Below, in pieces: positions 1 to 12,187 of a stretch of DNA of 64,000 bases. The notes beneath the pieces were generated by a model that saw only the letters and a program-made list of their open reading frames with translations, was not told where the DNA came from and made no database searches. The stretch comes from Pinus tabuliformis (lineage: Eukaryota; Streptophyta; Pinopsida; Pinales; Pinaceae): NCBI GenBank assembly GCA_031772625.1, contig CM062818.1:1681252167-1681316166 (forward strand), read 5' to 3'. Position 1 is the first letter of the stretch. The number at the start of each line of letters is the position of its first letter. Position numbers and translations under genes: made by a program.

Positions 1-330
1 ATCGTGTAACAATCTTTGTTGCGTGAGCCATTTCGGAACCTTAGTTGTACTCGAGAAATCTGCATAATAATAAAACCCTCATAACTGTTGCACCGGTTTT
101 CCCGCATTGGGTTCTTCCAAGGACGATTGTCCAAAAATAATGGTGTCCCTTGTGTGTTTGTCTAGTATTTCAGTTGTTTATCTGTATATGAGTTAAGGCT
201 GCATTTGTGTTTATTTTCAGTATTTATATGTATAAATAACTTGTTAATGGAATAAACAAGTAGGTTAAATAAACCAGATAATCCAGTAGGGATTTCTAAT
301 ATGTCAGACTTAGAAATTTCAACCGTGACA
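1..330 (+). mobile_element. 3' part of a Copia LTR (family C), plus orientation
   Basis: The stretch matches in order the last third of the LTR at 62988-63930: an ATAATAATAAAACCC block, a TTGGGTT block, a GTCCAAAAATAAT block, then T-rich sequence. The LTR probably ends near 330 at GTGACA, where Ty3 protease-type sequence resumes. The element start lies left of the window, so it cannot be told whether this is a solo LTR or the 3' LTR of a longer copy. The same LTR family recurs at 4427-5670, 22516-24957, 26845-27956 and 62988-63930. Confidence 0.6.
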
Positions 331-710
331 AGTGGTGTGAGTTCCATAAAACTCCCAGTCACAACATGAACGAATGTCTCCCAAAGCAGGAGTTGGTGGC
401 CGAGCTAAAAGACTCAGAAACAGATGCATGCTATGATTCTGAGTTGGAACCTGACAAGGGAACCAACGAGCAAAAACAGAACATTGACGCAGAATACACT
501 GCAACAGTAGCCACCACCAAGCTCCAAAAGGCAGAACCTGAGGACCTAGACAAAGCGAATCGCCTCTTCCACTCGTAGATGTGGGTAAAGGATTCGTCGG
601 TGCAGTTCATCATGAACCATTGGGAGCCAGAAGAACCTTATCTCAGTCGAGGTCATTAAGATATTGAAGTTGCCAACAACACAACACCCACAATCGTACA
701 GCATCAGGTG
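331..710 (+). mobile_element. Ty3/Gypsy fossil, gag-protease linker and first half of protease
   Basis: The translation resembles the plant Ty3 region just before and into the retropepsin, with a run like ANRLFHS followed by a segment ending EVIKxLKLPTTxHPQ. The reading stops at the Copia insertion that starts at 711, and the matching continuation (WLHQGQDLYVSQ) begins at 7294, directly after the insertion. These 380 bases and 7294 to about 11104 are therefore two parts of one element. It is old and carries many breaks. Confidence 0.65.
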
Positions 711-1711
711 TGTTGAAGAATGTACCTAGTGTTGGTCTTCATAATTGTACTCAAGTCATAATAAAATGTATTTATCAAAAGAAAGAAAAAATAATTTTAT
801 TATTAAATAAATTGACTTATTAAAGCATGGGTTTCATGCTTGGGTCAATTGTTTATAGGTCAAAGCCTCCATTGCATGCTTCTAGCGTTTATGCCAAGTG
901 TTATTGTCCATGTCAAAATGTAAAAGACCCTTCTTGGGCTTTATTTTTCAAGAAAGAAAATTATTTTATTGTAAAATAGGTCAGGCCCCTTCCACCAAGT
1001 CGGCCTCAATAAGGGAATTCGACCTCACAAACTCACTATATATTGGAGCAACTCGACTCATTTGGAAACACATCTCACACAAGTTCGAATTCCAGTAGCT
1101 TGGAGCAGAAAAGGTGCGAAGTTCAAGAATGAAGCTGGAATCGAAGTTTTTAGGTCTCTCTCTCTCTCTCACATGTGCAACGAAATTCTGACGCTGCATA
1201 GAAGTTGGGAAACTGCATCAAAGCTATGAAGTTGCATCAAGGTCGAAGTTGTGATGTTGCAACAACGCTGTGAAGTTGCTAGGCAAGAGCTACTGAAGTT
1301 GCTAGATCAAAACGGAAGTCCTAAAGTTGTGTCGAAGTTCTGAAGTTGGGGGTCAAAATTCAGGGTTGAAGCTGCATTTGAGAAGCTGGCACTTGGCAAC
1401 TTTGGAAGAGATCATCTATTAGAAGAAAGAGCTGACGTGGTGGAGGAAGAAGGTATTTTGGTCTAGAGTCTTGGTCTATCTCAATTTGACTCTATTGAAG
1501 GAAGAGTTCTAACTCGGTTTTCCCCTATAAAAGGGTTTTAGCCCTGGCTAAGTGCCTACATCTGGTGTCCATGATCTTCATGTTTTTGTTTTGATGATTG
1601 CTTGATGAGAAAAATCTAAAGGAAGAACATGAAGAAGCTCATAAGAACATAATAATATCACAAGTAATTATCAACATAAGAAAATCTTTCTTCCTTTCCG
1701 ATTTTCTAACA
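711..1711 (+). repeat. 5' LTR of Copia A
   Basis: This 1001-bp LTR starts with TG and ends with CA. It includes a TATA-like CTATAAAAGG near 1526, followed by the GTTTTAGCCCTGGC block seen in several LTRs of this window, which probably marks the R region. It aligns along its length with 6171-7293. A TCTC microsatellite lies near 1153. Divergence between the two LTRs is clearly several percent or more by eye, so the insertion is old. Confidence 0.88.
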
Positions 1712-2660
1712 TGGTATCAGAGCTAACGTGAAGAAGGATGAAAAAGGCAGATTTAAGATCTATTGAAAAAAAGGAGATCAAGGAATGGTCATTAAAGAAG
1801 GTCATATAGAGGGATAAGCCTACTATCTACAAGAACTATGTCAAGCTCAATGAAGGCAAAAAACAAACTAGAAGGAGCCTCTAACTACAAGGCCTAGAAA
1901 AAAAGGATAGACCTTATTCTCAAAAAAAACAAAGTTTTGAATATTGTTCAAGGAAAAATCAAGAAGCCTACAGATGAATCAAGTGAAGCAGAGAAAGAAA
2001 AGTTCAAATAAACAAAAATATTGGCTATGAACCTAATAGTGGATGGAGTCAAGGACAACCTAATTCCATAATCCACTCACGAAATGTATGAGGCTCCTTC
2101 CAGGTTATTCACAATCAAGAACAATGGTCAAATAGCAAGCCTCAAGAATGAACTAAGAATTGTTAAGATGACAAATGATGATACAGTTTCATCATATTCT
2201 ATAAGGATATCTAGAATCAGAGATGAACTCCAAGCAATAGATGAATTTGTCCCTTTTATGACTACAAAAATTTTGGAGTGTCTTTGCATCAGGACATAAC
2301 AGTTGGAAAGATACTCCAACATTTGATCAAATGTGGAATGCATGTAGTCAAGAAGAAGCCAAAATATCATTAGTAAACAACAAGGAGGAAGAAGAAAACA
2401 CCTTGAATGCCTATTCTGCTCATCACAACAAGAAGGGAACCTTCAAGAAGTTCAAAGGACCAAAGAAGAAAGTGGACCTATCCAAGATTGAATGTTAAAA
2501 TTGTCACAAGATGGGTCACTACAAAAGCCATTGTCCAAAGAATCCAAGAAATAAGAAGAGAGAGAGGAAACATGTGAATGTTGTTGATGAAGATCCACCT
2601 AAGAAGAACAAAACCGAAGAATCAGAAGTCAAGGAATTATACTACTAAGTCCTCTCTCTC
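1712..2660 (+). mobile_element. Primer-binding site and decayed gag of Copia A
   Basis: TGGTATCAGAGCT at 1712 is the initiator-methionine tRNA type primer-binding site of plant Copia elements. About 100 bases later begins a gag of the UBN2 type (KNKLEGASNYKA, later SLKNELRIVKMTNDD and ISRIRDELQAID), ending with a CCHC zinc-knuckle region near 2490-2545 and a lysine-rich tail. It is close to the gag at 48469-61520, which shares EGASNFKAW and KMTNDD/KMTNND-like motifs. It packages RNA into particles in living relatives. This copy is broken. Confidence 0.8.
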
Positions 2661-4426
2661 ACACATAGCCCTCTTAGTCTTTTATTTTTTTTTTGAATTG
2701 TTTTGATTTCTCGAGTTTATAGGTATAATATGTCTTGTTAGAAATTTTTTCATTTTGATAAAGTTGTAGGTATCCCTCAAGATTGGATTAAGAGGGAACC
2801 CTCACCATTTTACCGAAGATTCGTATCTTACTCCTTGTCTTATCTTTTATGTTTGGTTTCCCTTTCATATCAAGGTTTGTTTGTATTATATGATAATAAC
2901 CTTTTCTTTGTATCTTCCTGGGTAGGAAAAGATTGCAGAATACACAATGGTTATGGAGAAGACTTCAAAGGACAAACTTGAATCATGGAAGAAGTTTTGT
3001 TGCAAAGGAAGCCCCTCAAGAATTGATGACCTACAAGGTTTGTTAAGGAACAACTTAAGGTATGTCTTAAACTCTAAGTTTTGTTATAAAGTTCTCTTCA
3101 TGTAAAAGGTATGTTCATTCTCCTTCAAAATTTTGGTGTACATTACTAACATCGTTATGTCTAGGGTTTTGAATCACAAAGATTCTTGTTAGGGTGATTA
3201 ATCATTAATTGAATCTACCCTCATTATATTATCATTCTTGTCGAACGTTAAAAAGGTTCACTATAAAACCCTAACCTAAGGGTGTGTCAATATTGATTAT
3301 GAAACCCTAGTCTATTTAGGGTTGTTGATGAAATCTAGAAAACCTATTCATTTTATGTTTAAGGTTTTGGTGTTGTTATAATAGAAACCCTAGTCCTTTA
3401 GGGTTTGTTGTTAATTAGAACCCTAGATCTTTAGGGTTTGATGAATTAGGGTTTATAAGCAAAACCCTTGTAATAACTATAGTAAGGTCCTAAGATCGAA
3501 ACCCTAGGTGTATATTCGTCTGTATGACTGAAACCCTAGTCTGACTGAAATTGTTGTATATCTAACTTTGATGTATTGATGTTTGTATCCTAGATTCACC
3601 TAGTACGTATCAATATGAAATGTTAATGCAAGAACTGTTAATGCTCATGTTCTAGTTTTGTGAAATCTAGGGTTTATAACAAAACTCTAGTAGAGATTAA
3701 TATTCTAGGGCATGATGATATTGTTCTCGATTATTGATATGATCAAGCTTTAATAATATATAGGGTTTGCAACAAACCCTAGTAGTGTCTGACATGTACA
3801 TTCTGAAAATTGTTGAAACCTTAGATATATAGCATGTTTGTTATTTGATTGAATTGTTGATATCTAAGGCTTTGTGTCTCAAACATAGAGTCTAAACGTT
3901 TGAAACAAAACCCTAGCAAGAGGTTGAAGTCTAGTATGTATCTCTTGTTGATTATTAACCTAACTAGGTTTAGGTATTTGATGTCTAAAGTATTTGATTC
4001 GTTGATGCTTCCATTATATTGACATAATTTTGATATAGTTAACTTCATGCATCTGTATATATATTTTGGTTGTACTCGCTATTCAAGTTTTTGTAAGTAC
4101 ATAATCTTCAAGATAATGAAGATGTCTTTATGAGCATGATGAAGAAAGCTATAAGCATGCTGATGATGAAGATGAACTTGATACCGTAAGAAGGAATGGA
4201 GCCATAAAAGACTCTCTGATGTTATAGAAAAAGGAAGTAGTTGATCTCCCCAGTTGAGAGGGAGGGCATATTATGATGGTCATGATGGATACCTTGAAGA
4301 AGAAATCAAAGAATAAATGAAAGTACTACAATGTATTGAGGATGTCTTGATGTTGCTGAAGAAATGAAAGAAGAAAAGCTTTTGACTAGTTGCATATGAA
4401 TAACTTGATATAAGTGGCATCAAGAT
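2661..4426. other. Non-coding internal tract of Copia A with telomere-like AAACCCTA/TAGGGTTT words
   Basis: No open frame with protein similarity was found. Between about 3160 and 3930 the octamers AAACCCTA and TAGGGTTT occur more than a dozen times, often as close inverted pairs (for example GAAACCCTAG shortly followed by TTTAGGGTTG). They are spaced by tens of bases and not in strict tandem, so this is not a telomere array. Such words occur as telo-boxes in plant promoters, but that role here is only a guess. Confidence 0.6.
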
Positions 4427-5670
4427 TGTGAAAATTCATACACTCTGAAGGAACCCCTACTGCAGCAAATCTAAATCTACTTCACCTACTTGATTTTTAA
4501 ATTACATTCACCAAGTTATTCTTATGGATACTGAAGCAAATTACTTCTGCAGCTTACACTAGTTAAATATTTGATCTCATGAAATGAAAAACAGAGCAAA
4601 GAACAAGATACATAGGACACACTTATTTTTGGACACAATAGTCCCCGGAAAAACCCAATGCAGGAAAATTGGTGCAGCAGTTCTGGGGGTTTTATTATTA
4701 TGCAGGAGAAATATCTAAATACAAATCTAGGATGCTCATTTAGCAATCATTTACAGAGAAAATATTGGTGGAAAATCTCAGTGAGTTTTACCTCACTTCA
4801 CCCGACAGAATTCCAGCTGATCCGGCACAACATAGGTTAACCCCGACTATTTTTGCGTTGGCTTTGAGTCAACCCTGCGTCACCTTCTCTGCCCTCTGCG
4901 TCAGCTCTCTCGCTAGTTCCCTACAGTTCCAGGTAGTTTCAGCTATTCCGACAGTTCTAGATTCTACGTGATAGGCAACTTTTCTGCGTTAGCTCTCCTG
5001 GCTATTGCGCTGCCTCTACATCATCTCTCCCAGCTATTCCGACAATTCCCTGCAGTTTCGGAACTTCCGGCTGTTCCAACAGCTCCCAACAGTTTTGGCA
5101 GTTCTGACAATTCCCACTGTTCTGACGGTTCTGGATTTTACGTGACAGGCAGCTTTTCTGCGTCGGCTCTCCCGACTACTGCGTTGCTTCTACAAGCTCT
5201 CTCTGCTTCTCTGTCAATATTCTCCGGAAATTCCTTCTCCCGGATTCTCACTGCCCCTCAGCTGCAAGATCTCCCCAATCGATTTCCCTCCTCAGAACTT
5301 TTCACCTCAGAAAATGGATTTCATCAATCTCTCTACGTGTGTTTCCAAATAAACCCCAAACCTCAATTTTATACTTTTCCTGTTGAGTATTCAACGACCG
5401 AGATTATGTCTCTAATCAACAGCTAAGATTAAAACATGACTTGATCCGCCTTTTAGATCATTCTCACCCATATTTTGATTAATACCCATTAATATTTTAA
5501 TTTCCCTAAGTTTAGACTTAGGAACTCCATTAAAAATATTAATATTTTAATAAAATACAATCCGGGTAGAATTTCACCAAACGATTTTTGGGTTCTTTAG
5601 AACTCATGTGCCTTAGCCTCTCCACCAATTTTCAAGGCTTGAGCACTTCCAATGCTACCAAAAACTAACA
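4427..5670 (-). mobile_element. Solo LTR, Copia family C, inside Copia A
   Basis: The 1244-bp LTR is in minus orientation: on the plus strand it starts TGTGAAAATTC and ends AAAACTAACA. Exact 5-bp flanks AAGAT (4422-4426 and 5671-5675) are a perfect target-site duplication, so this is a complete insertion reduced to one LTR by recombination. It resembles the LTRs at 22516 and 26845 and shares the PBS-side sequence with 62988-63930. The open frames in it (4968-5426 on the plus strand) show no recognisable protein. Confidence 0.9.
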
Positions 5671-6170
5671 AAGATGATTAAGGACCTCGAAGGTTTGTGT
5701 TTACTCGTATATGTATAATTGATAATTTATTGTTGATTGGGATTTGTGTTTGTACAAAAAAATATCTCCATAAGAAGGATGAACACTCTGGAAGCATGCT
5801 TGGACAAATGGATATATCTAGTTTATTAGGGAGAGATGAAGCATCTAATGGTGGATGCTTGGGAGGACATTTGGCCGGCCTATGTGTGTTGATGTCTAGA
5901 TCCCGAAGAGGGAGGGTGGCATTTGTCTTAGAGCTCTGACCTTGAATACGCACCTAGATCCCTAGGTTGATTGTTAGTTAGTAAACTTGATGGTACCTAG
6001 ACTGGCTGAAAGCTTTAGTCCATCTTAGTCCCACCCAAATAGATTACCCTGGTCAGGAATCTAGTCTGCAACATTAAGTGTACTAGAACTCTTCGTAGTT
6101 CATTTTTGAGATCTTCCATGTAACCCTATAGATATAGGTAATTATGAATACCTCCCTAAATAACAGGGAG
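5671..6170. other. Rest of Copia A internal region, no gene seen
   Basis: Non-coding. Short open frames exist on both strands at 5678-5953 but they mirror each other and resemble nothing known. The stretch ends in AACAGGGAG, the probable polypurine tract before the 3' LTR. Confidence 0.6.
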
Positions 6171-7293
6171 TGTTGAAGAATGTGACTAGTGTCAATCTTC
6201 ATAATTGTACTTAAGTTATAATAAAATGTATTTATCAAAAGAAAGAAAAAGAAATTTTATTATTAAATAAATTGACTTATTAAAGCATGGGTTTCATGCT
6301 TGGGTCAATTGTTTATAGGTCAAAGCCTCCACTATAGGCTTCTAGGGTTTATGTCAAGTGTCCTTGTCCATGTCATAATGTAAGAGATCCTTCTTCGGCT
6401 TTATTTGTCAAGAAGAAAATTTATTTTATTGTAAAACATGTCAATTAGGCCTCCTTCACCAAGTAGGCCTCAAGAAAGGACAAGTCGACCTCAACAAGGG
6501 AATTCGACCTCACAAACTCACTCTATATTGGAGCAACTCGACTCATTTAGAAACAAAACTTACACAAGTTTGAATTGCAGTAGTTGTGAGCAGAAAAAGT
6601 ACGAAGTTCAAGAAGGAAGTTGGAATTGAAGTTTTTGGGTCTCTCTCTCTCTCATGCGCAACGAAATTCTAACGCTGCATTGAAGTTGGGACTCTGCATC
6701 GAAGCTGTGAAGTTGCATCGAAGCTGTGAAGCTGCATCAAAGCTATGCAGTCGCATCAAACCTGTGAAGCTAGATCGAAGTTGTGAAGCTGGATCGAAGC
6801 TGTGAAGCTACATCAAGGTCGAAGATGTGAAGTTGCATCAAGGTCAAAGTTGTGAAGCTGCTAGGATGGAGCTACAGAAGTTGCTAGATCAAAATTGTAT
6901 TCCTAACGCTGGGTCAAAGTTCTGGAGTTGGGGATCGAAATTCTGGGTTGAAGTTGCATTTGAGAAGTTGGCACTTGGCAACTTTGGAATATATCATCTA
7001 TCAGAAGGAAGAGCCAACTTAGTGGAGGAGGAAGGTCTTTTGGTCTAGGTTCTTCGTCTATCTCAATTTGAATCTACTAAAGGAAGAGTTATGACTAGGT
7101 TTTCCCCTATAAAGGGGTTTTAGCCCTGGCTGAATGCCTACATCTAGTGTCCATGATCTTCATGTTTTTGATTTGATGATTGCTTGATGAGAAAAAGATA
7201 AAGGAAGAACATAAAGAAGCTAATAAGAACATAATAATATCACTAGTAATTATCAACATAAGCAAAAAAAATTGCCTTTCCTATTTTCTAACA
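6171..7293 (+). repeat. 3' LTR of Copia A
   Basis: This 1123-bp LTR is collinear with 711-1711, with a TATA-like CCTATAAAGGGG near 7108. It is about 120 bp longer than its partner, mainly because of a short tandem repeat at 6696-6859 that is only rudimentary in the left LTR. Confidence 0.88.
6696..6859 (+). repeat. 19-bp minisatellite inside the 3' LTR of Copia A
   Basis: Six units of 19 bp close to GCATCGAAGCTGTGAAGCT run from 6696 to 6809. Two 25-bp variants (ACATCAAGGTCGAAGATG...) follow to 6859. The partner LTR has only one or two imperfect units at 1215-1290, so the array expanded after, or just before, the two LTRs diverged. Confidence 0.85.
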
Positions 7294-10200
7294 TGGTGGC
7301 TCCACCAAGGGCAAGATCTCTATGTCAGCCAGCGGTGTCGTCTACCTTATAGCATCAAGCCCTTTCGAGATGAGGTATTGTGCGATGTTGCCCCTCTGGA
7401 AGTCTGGGATATTTTATTAGGTCATCCATACCTATGGAAGCGTCATGTTGTGTATGAATCCAGACCTCGCTTTGTTATTATTACTTCGGGTCAGAAATTG
7501 TACAGGATACCAAAGGTAGCATCGCCCAACACCATTTCTTTGACCTCTGCTAAACAATGCAGTAAGATCATTTCCCAGACCAAGAAATTTGTCTTCCTTA
7601 TGATTCGCCCTCATAGCAAGAGGAAGATTGTGGCCACATCCACACCCTCCAGACATGGCTCCTCCACACCGTAGCAGTAGATGGACAAGGTCGTATAGGA
7701 GTACAAGGACATTTTCACCTCACCCACAGGGGTACCCCTACACTATCAGGTCAAGCACTCCATCGATCTGACCCCAGGTGTGCCGCTACACAATGGACCG
7801 ATTTATCGAGGCTCTGTTTTGAAGAACAATGAAATCCAGAGGCAGATTCAGGAGTTGTTGTAGAAAGGGCACATCAGACCAAGTTTATCACCCTGTGGGA
7901 GCCCGATCGTGTTGGTACAGAAGAAGGATAGAACCTGGAGGCTCTGTATTGACTATCGAGTGCTAAATAAGATCACTATCCGGAATAGGTATCCTATCCC
8001 ATGGATTGATGACCTTTCGAACGAGCTCAAGCAAGCCAAATATTTCAGCAAGATTGACTTGAAGTCCAGTTATCACCAAATACCAATCGAACCCTCCGAT
8101 GTGTGGAAGAATGCCTTCATATCCAAGGGGGGCCTTTTTGAATGGCTAGTCATGCCTTTCAAGTTAACGAATGTCCCTACAACCTTCATGAGGTTGATGG
8201 ACGACATCTTACAACCCTTCACCAACTCGTTCGTGGCAATGTATTTGGACGACATCCTGATCTTCAACCAGAGTTGGGAAGAGCACCTACACCATATTCG
8301 ACAGGTCTTCTAAACCCTGCGACAACACAAATTGTGTGCCAATTTGGAGAAATGCACTTTTGGTGTGACCCATGTTCAATATCTAAGGTACACCATTGAT
8401 GAGTGGGGTGTACATGTGGACCCAGCCAAGATACAAGTTATGCGGGATTGGTGAGCCCAAACCACTCTAACATAGCTCTGCATCTTCCTGGGTCTTGCCA
8501 ATTTCTATCGCAAGTTCGTGTTGGGATTCTCTCATATCACTTGGCCTTTTAGTCAAGTTAGAAAGGGCGGAGCAAAAGCAAAGTTCTTTTGGTCTGAATC
8601 CCAACAGAAGGTGTTTGTCGAGTTGAAACATCGCCTCTGCTCTACACCAATTCTCACATTACTAGACCTGTAGCAACCATTTGAAATTGAGACAAGTGCC
8701 TCCGACTATACTAGTGGTGTAGTTCTTACCCAGCAGGGGCATCCAAGGCAAATCATAGTGAGACACTTTTAGATACAATCTGAAAGTATCCCACCTATGA
8801 CAAAGAGATGTATTCCATTTTGCAGGTTTGCCGACAATGGAAGCATTACATTCTGGAGAAGGAAACGGTCATCCACACAGACCACTGACCCCTACAATTC
8901 ATACAGACAAAAGGAAAGTTGCAAGACAATCGCCATCAAAAATTTGAACATTAAGTACAAGAAGGGCAACACCAATAATGTTGCAGACTACCTCGTCCGA
9001 CTGTCGGTTATGGCATTGACCATTGTGCTCGACTATTGTGGATACAGAACTTGGGGATGGCCGCATCTTTACAAGAGTGATCCAGAATTCAGCACCACAT
9101 ACCAGATGCTCCTGGAAGGCAAGCAAGCTCCAGACTTTCACCTCCAAGACGCATTGTTATGTCATATGGGACACCTTTGTGTTCCTTCAAGCGAGCATGC
9201 CAAGATGATTTGGGAGGTGCACTACAGTCGAGTCACTGGACATTTTAGGGTAGAAAAAACAGTGGCAGTGTTGCAGAAGTATTTTTTATTGGCCGAACCT
9301 TTGACAAGATGTTGGGAAGTACATCAGATCCTACACTGCCTGCGCCATTGCCAAACCTACAATCACAAAGCAAGGCATGTATACTCCTCCGTCTACTCCT
9401 ATCCAGTCGTGGAAATCCATCTCCATGGCTTACATGTCGGGCCTTCCTTCTACCAAGCATGGCAAAGACTATGTTTTCATGGTCGTCAACAAAATCTCTA
9501 AGATGGCCATTTTGGCAGCCTGCAAGAAGAGTATCACAACAAAAGCCACTACCAAACTCTTCTTTGAACGATTATGGGTGTACTTTAGGATCCCACAATC
9601 AATTATCTCAGATTGGGACAGCAGGTTCCTAAGAACATTATGGCCAAGCCTCTAGTCATTGTTGGATACCAAGCTCACTAAGTCCAAGCGCCTTCCACCC
9701 CCAAACTGATGGCTAAACAGAAGTCATCAACAAGATGATCATGCACATCCTATGCATGTACAATTCAAAGCATCCATGCACATGGGATGACAACCTCCCC
9801 TATGTCTAGCACAGCTACAACAGACCTCTCCACAGCTCAACTGGCCACAGCCCCTTTCAGGTGGGGTTGGGATTCCAACGACTGTGTCCCATTTACGTTG
9901 CCATACCACTTGCAATTACTAAGGCAGATTCGGCTCATGTCTAGTTCGAAGTTGACAGAGCTACCAGCGTTATTGAATGCATTCAGCACATCCACTAGCA
10001 GGTCCATGACATATTGGACAAAGCAAATGCTAAATACAAACAGCATCATCATCAGCATCATAATCCACACAAGTTTCAGGGGGGTGACAAAGTTTAGTTA
10101 CATTTGCAGAAGGAGTGCCTCGTTGGAGCCCACAGCAAGCTTCGCCCGCTCCGATATGGGCCTTACACCATCACTCAAGCTGTAGGAGACAATGCTTTTG

Positions 10201-10540
10201 AGCTCAGCATTTCACTGTTTCTTGGCCTGCACCCAGTATTCAATGTGGATCTGTTGCGGCCATACTTTCCCCCATTACTGGATACATCAAACATTGTTGA
10301 GCAGCTGACACCAACAGAGCTCAACCCAAGTTGTATCAAACAGGCCACGATTGATAGGATCATGGACACATAGATCAAGAACACTTACCAGCAGAGGATC
10401 CAGCTATATCAAGTTGTCAAAGCAGGCCAACTCCTTCACCAAGGCAAGTGGCTCACCAAGGACCAGGTTCAGCAGAAATTTCCTCACCTCATGGAGGCTC
10501 TGCACACAATGGGGACCATTACTTCCTAAGGAGGGAGGAC
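7294..10540 (+). mobile_element. Ty3/Gypsy fossil, protease to integrase
   Basis: Continues the element at 331-710 after the Copia A insertion. In order: end of the protease with a DILLGHPYLWKRHVVYESRPR run (about 7300-7680); RT with LVQKKDRTWRLCIDYR, then YLDDILIF as the catalytic box (about 7790-8400); RNase H (about 8560-8960); integrase with GHF and DFI-like core segments (about 9060-9700); and a C-terminal region with KLRPLRYGPYTI and HPVFNVDLLRPY (about 10100-10300). The tail after about 10300 has no chromodomain that I can recognise. It is old, with many breaks. Confidence 0.85.
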
Positions 10541-11104
10541 TAATCAAGGTGGATATTGGTGGCCACCTGCCTACTACCTAGACCTCCAGTTGGTTTCATC
10601 AATTTCCTTGATTATAACACAATTTACTATTTTTAGCAGTTTTTCGAGTCCTAAACTTCTGACGTTGTTTTTCCCCCTAAATGGTGTTATTTTGAGGTCT
10701 GCGGCAAGCCCACAGCCGTACTCTGAGAGACGTTTCTAACAAGGTATCATGCACGCTAAACGAAGACCATATGACCAAGTTACAACCTCGAGAAGTTGGT
10801 TGTCCAACTAACCCCAACGGGGCCCACAAACTCTTGGGGTTCCATCTCCTAGGGTTAGGGTTTTGGTTGTTTAGGATGTCTCTTTGTTGTTCAATAACAA
10901 AAAGGCCCTTGAGCCTCATTGTAACATAGTTCAGAGGCATGTAGCCGCCACATCTCTTCTTAGAGATAAGCTACCATCGCCCGAGCTAGTTTATTTCCAT
11001 TTTGCATGTAAGCATCTTTCAGTTCTTTGATATTAATGAAATGAAGATTTATTTTTGTTGCATTTTTGTTTATGTTTATTCTGTATTATATTTCGTTCCT
11101 GCAT
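10541..11104 (+). mobile_element. Putative 3' LTR of the Ty3/Gypsy fossil
   Basis: The purine run AAGGAGGGAGGAC ends at 10540 just after pol and could be the polypurine tract. The following 560 bases are non-coding and end with a TTCCTGCA. The matching 5' LTR is not in the window, so both borders are guesses. Confidence 0.35.
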
Positions 11105-11123
11105 AAGTCCAAATCATAGAAGG

Positions 11124-12187
11124 TGTTAATAACCCAGTTAATTATTTTGATTACTTATGCACTGCAAAATAAATGTATCAGTGGAAAGTAATGAATAAAA
11201 ACAAGAACACCATTAACCAAATAATATTTGTCGCAAAATACATGAGAAACCGATCACAGAAATAACACAATTTTTTTGGACAGATGTCCCTGGAAAAACC
11301 CTAGTGTGGGGAAAACAAGTTTTCAAATCGAAAGTTTTATTATTAATCTTCAACAAAACTGCTATTGACAAATTACATAAACTGCTTGACTCTCACTATC
11401 AAAGCTCCAACAAAATTTATCTTCTCCTCTACTAATCAAATTGAACTAGGAAAACCCCATGGCCTCCCTTCTACAAATCGCACAACCTCCTTGACACTTG
11501 CATAGCCTTCCTAGCAATTTGCACTACCTCCTGGCAAACTCACACGGCCTCCCGAGCAAACATGCACGGCTTTCTAGCAAACTCACACTAGCAACTCGCA
11601 CTGGCAATTATGGCAATTCACACTACCTCTAGGAAACTCAATGCCTCCAGAAAAATAACTTGGCCCTCTCTACAAACAATAATCTAGCTAGCAAAACTCC
11701 CTTTGAAACTCAAAAGCTAAAAGTCTTCTCGGATGAAAAGTAAACCCTGCAAAACTTTTCTTCAATCATTGTTGTTGAAACCCTCTTGATGTCTCTCTGA
11801 AAACTCACCCAACTCAACTCAACTCAATGTTTGATCTATCTCCAACGCTACACATTGATCTCCCTTTATAATCTCTCATTTACAAATGAAAGGCCAAATT
11901 AGAAATTATCTTGTCCCAATCGATGGCTAAGATCGTCTTAGAAACTTTCACGAAGCTTCTAGAGGTGAATCAATCTTATCTCAACTAATGTCAATTAATT
12001 AACCACTCTCCCTGAGTTTTAACTAAAGAAATATTTAAAAATCACTAATTGACTTAATTAAGATATTTTCCCTAGGTGAAACTTTGGAAAAATTACATGG
12101 GCTTGGAGATAATTAATTCCTTTGTGTTTCTCGCCTTAGTGACACCTCTCAAGGGTAGAACACATGTCTGAGCTACAATATTTAACA
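11124..12187 (-). mobile_element. Decayed LTR, minus orientation, distantly like family C
   Basis: On the plus strand the region starts TGTTAATAACCC and ends ATATTTAACA. It carries the block TTTTTGGACAGATGTCCCTGG followed by AAAAACCCTAGTGTGGGG and TTTATTATTA, which is the same R-region layout seen in family C LTRs at 4610, 22715 and 27040. No target-site duplication was found and there is no internal region, so it may be a worn solo LTR. Confidence 0.5.

Larger units (their letters stand above)
711..7293 (+). mobile_element. Gag-only Copia (Ty1) retrotransposon A
   Basis: Direct LTRs lie at 711-1711 and 6171-7293, both starting TGTTGAAGAATG and ending TTTTCTAACA. The primer-binding site TGGTATCAGAGCT follows the left LTR, and a short purine tract (CAGGGAG) precedes the right one. 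Flanks AGGTG (706-710) and TGGTG (7294-7298) form a 4-of-5 target-site duplication in a Ty3 protease region. The only coding similarity inside is gag. No protease, integrase or RT was found in the remaining internal DNA, which holds a 1.8-kb AAACCCTA-rich tract and a solo LTR of another family. This is the layout called TR-GAG. It is old and broken in several places. Confidence 0.88.

Noticed and set aside
3160-3930. Interstitial telomere array
   Set aside because: The octamers are spaced irregularly and in both directions, never in tandem.
5678-5953. Open frames on both strands inside Copia A
   Set aside because: They mirror each other, lack similarity and lie in a non-coding retroelement interior.
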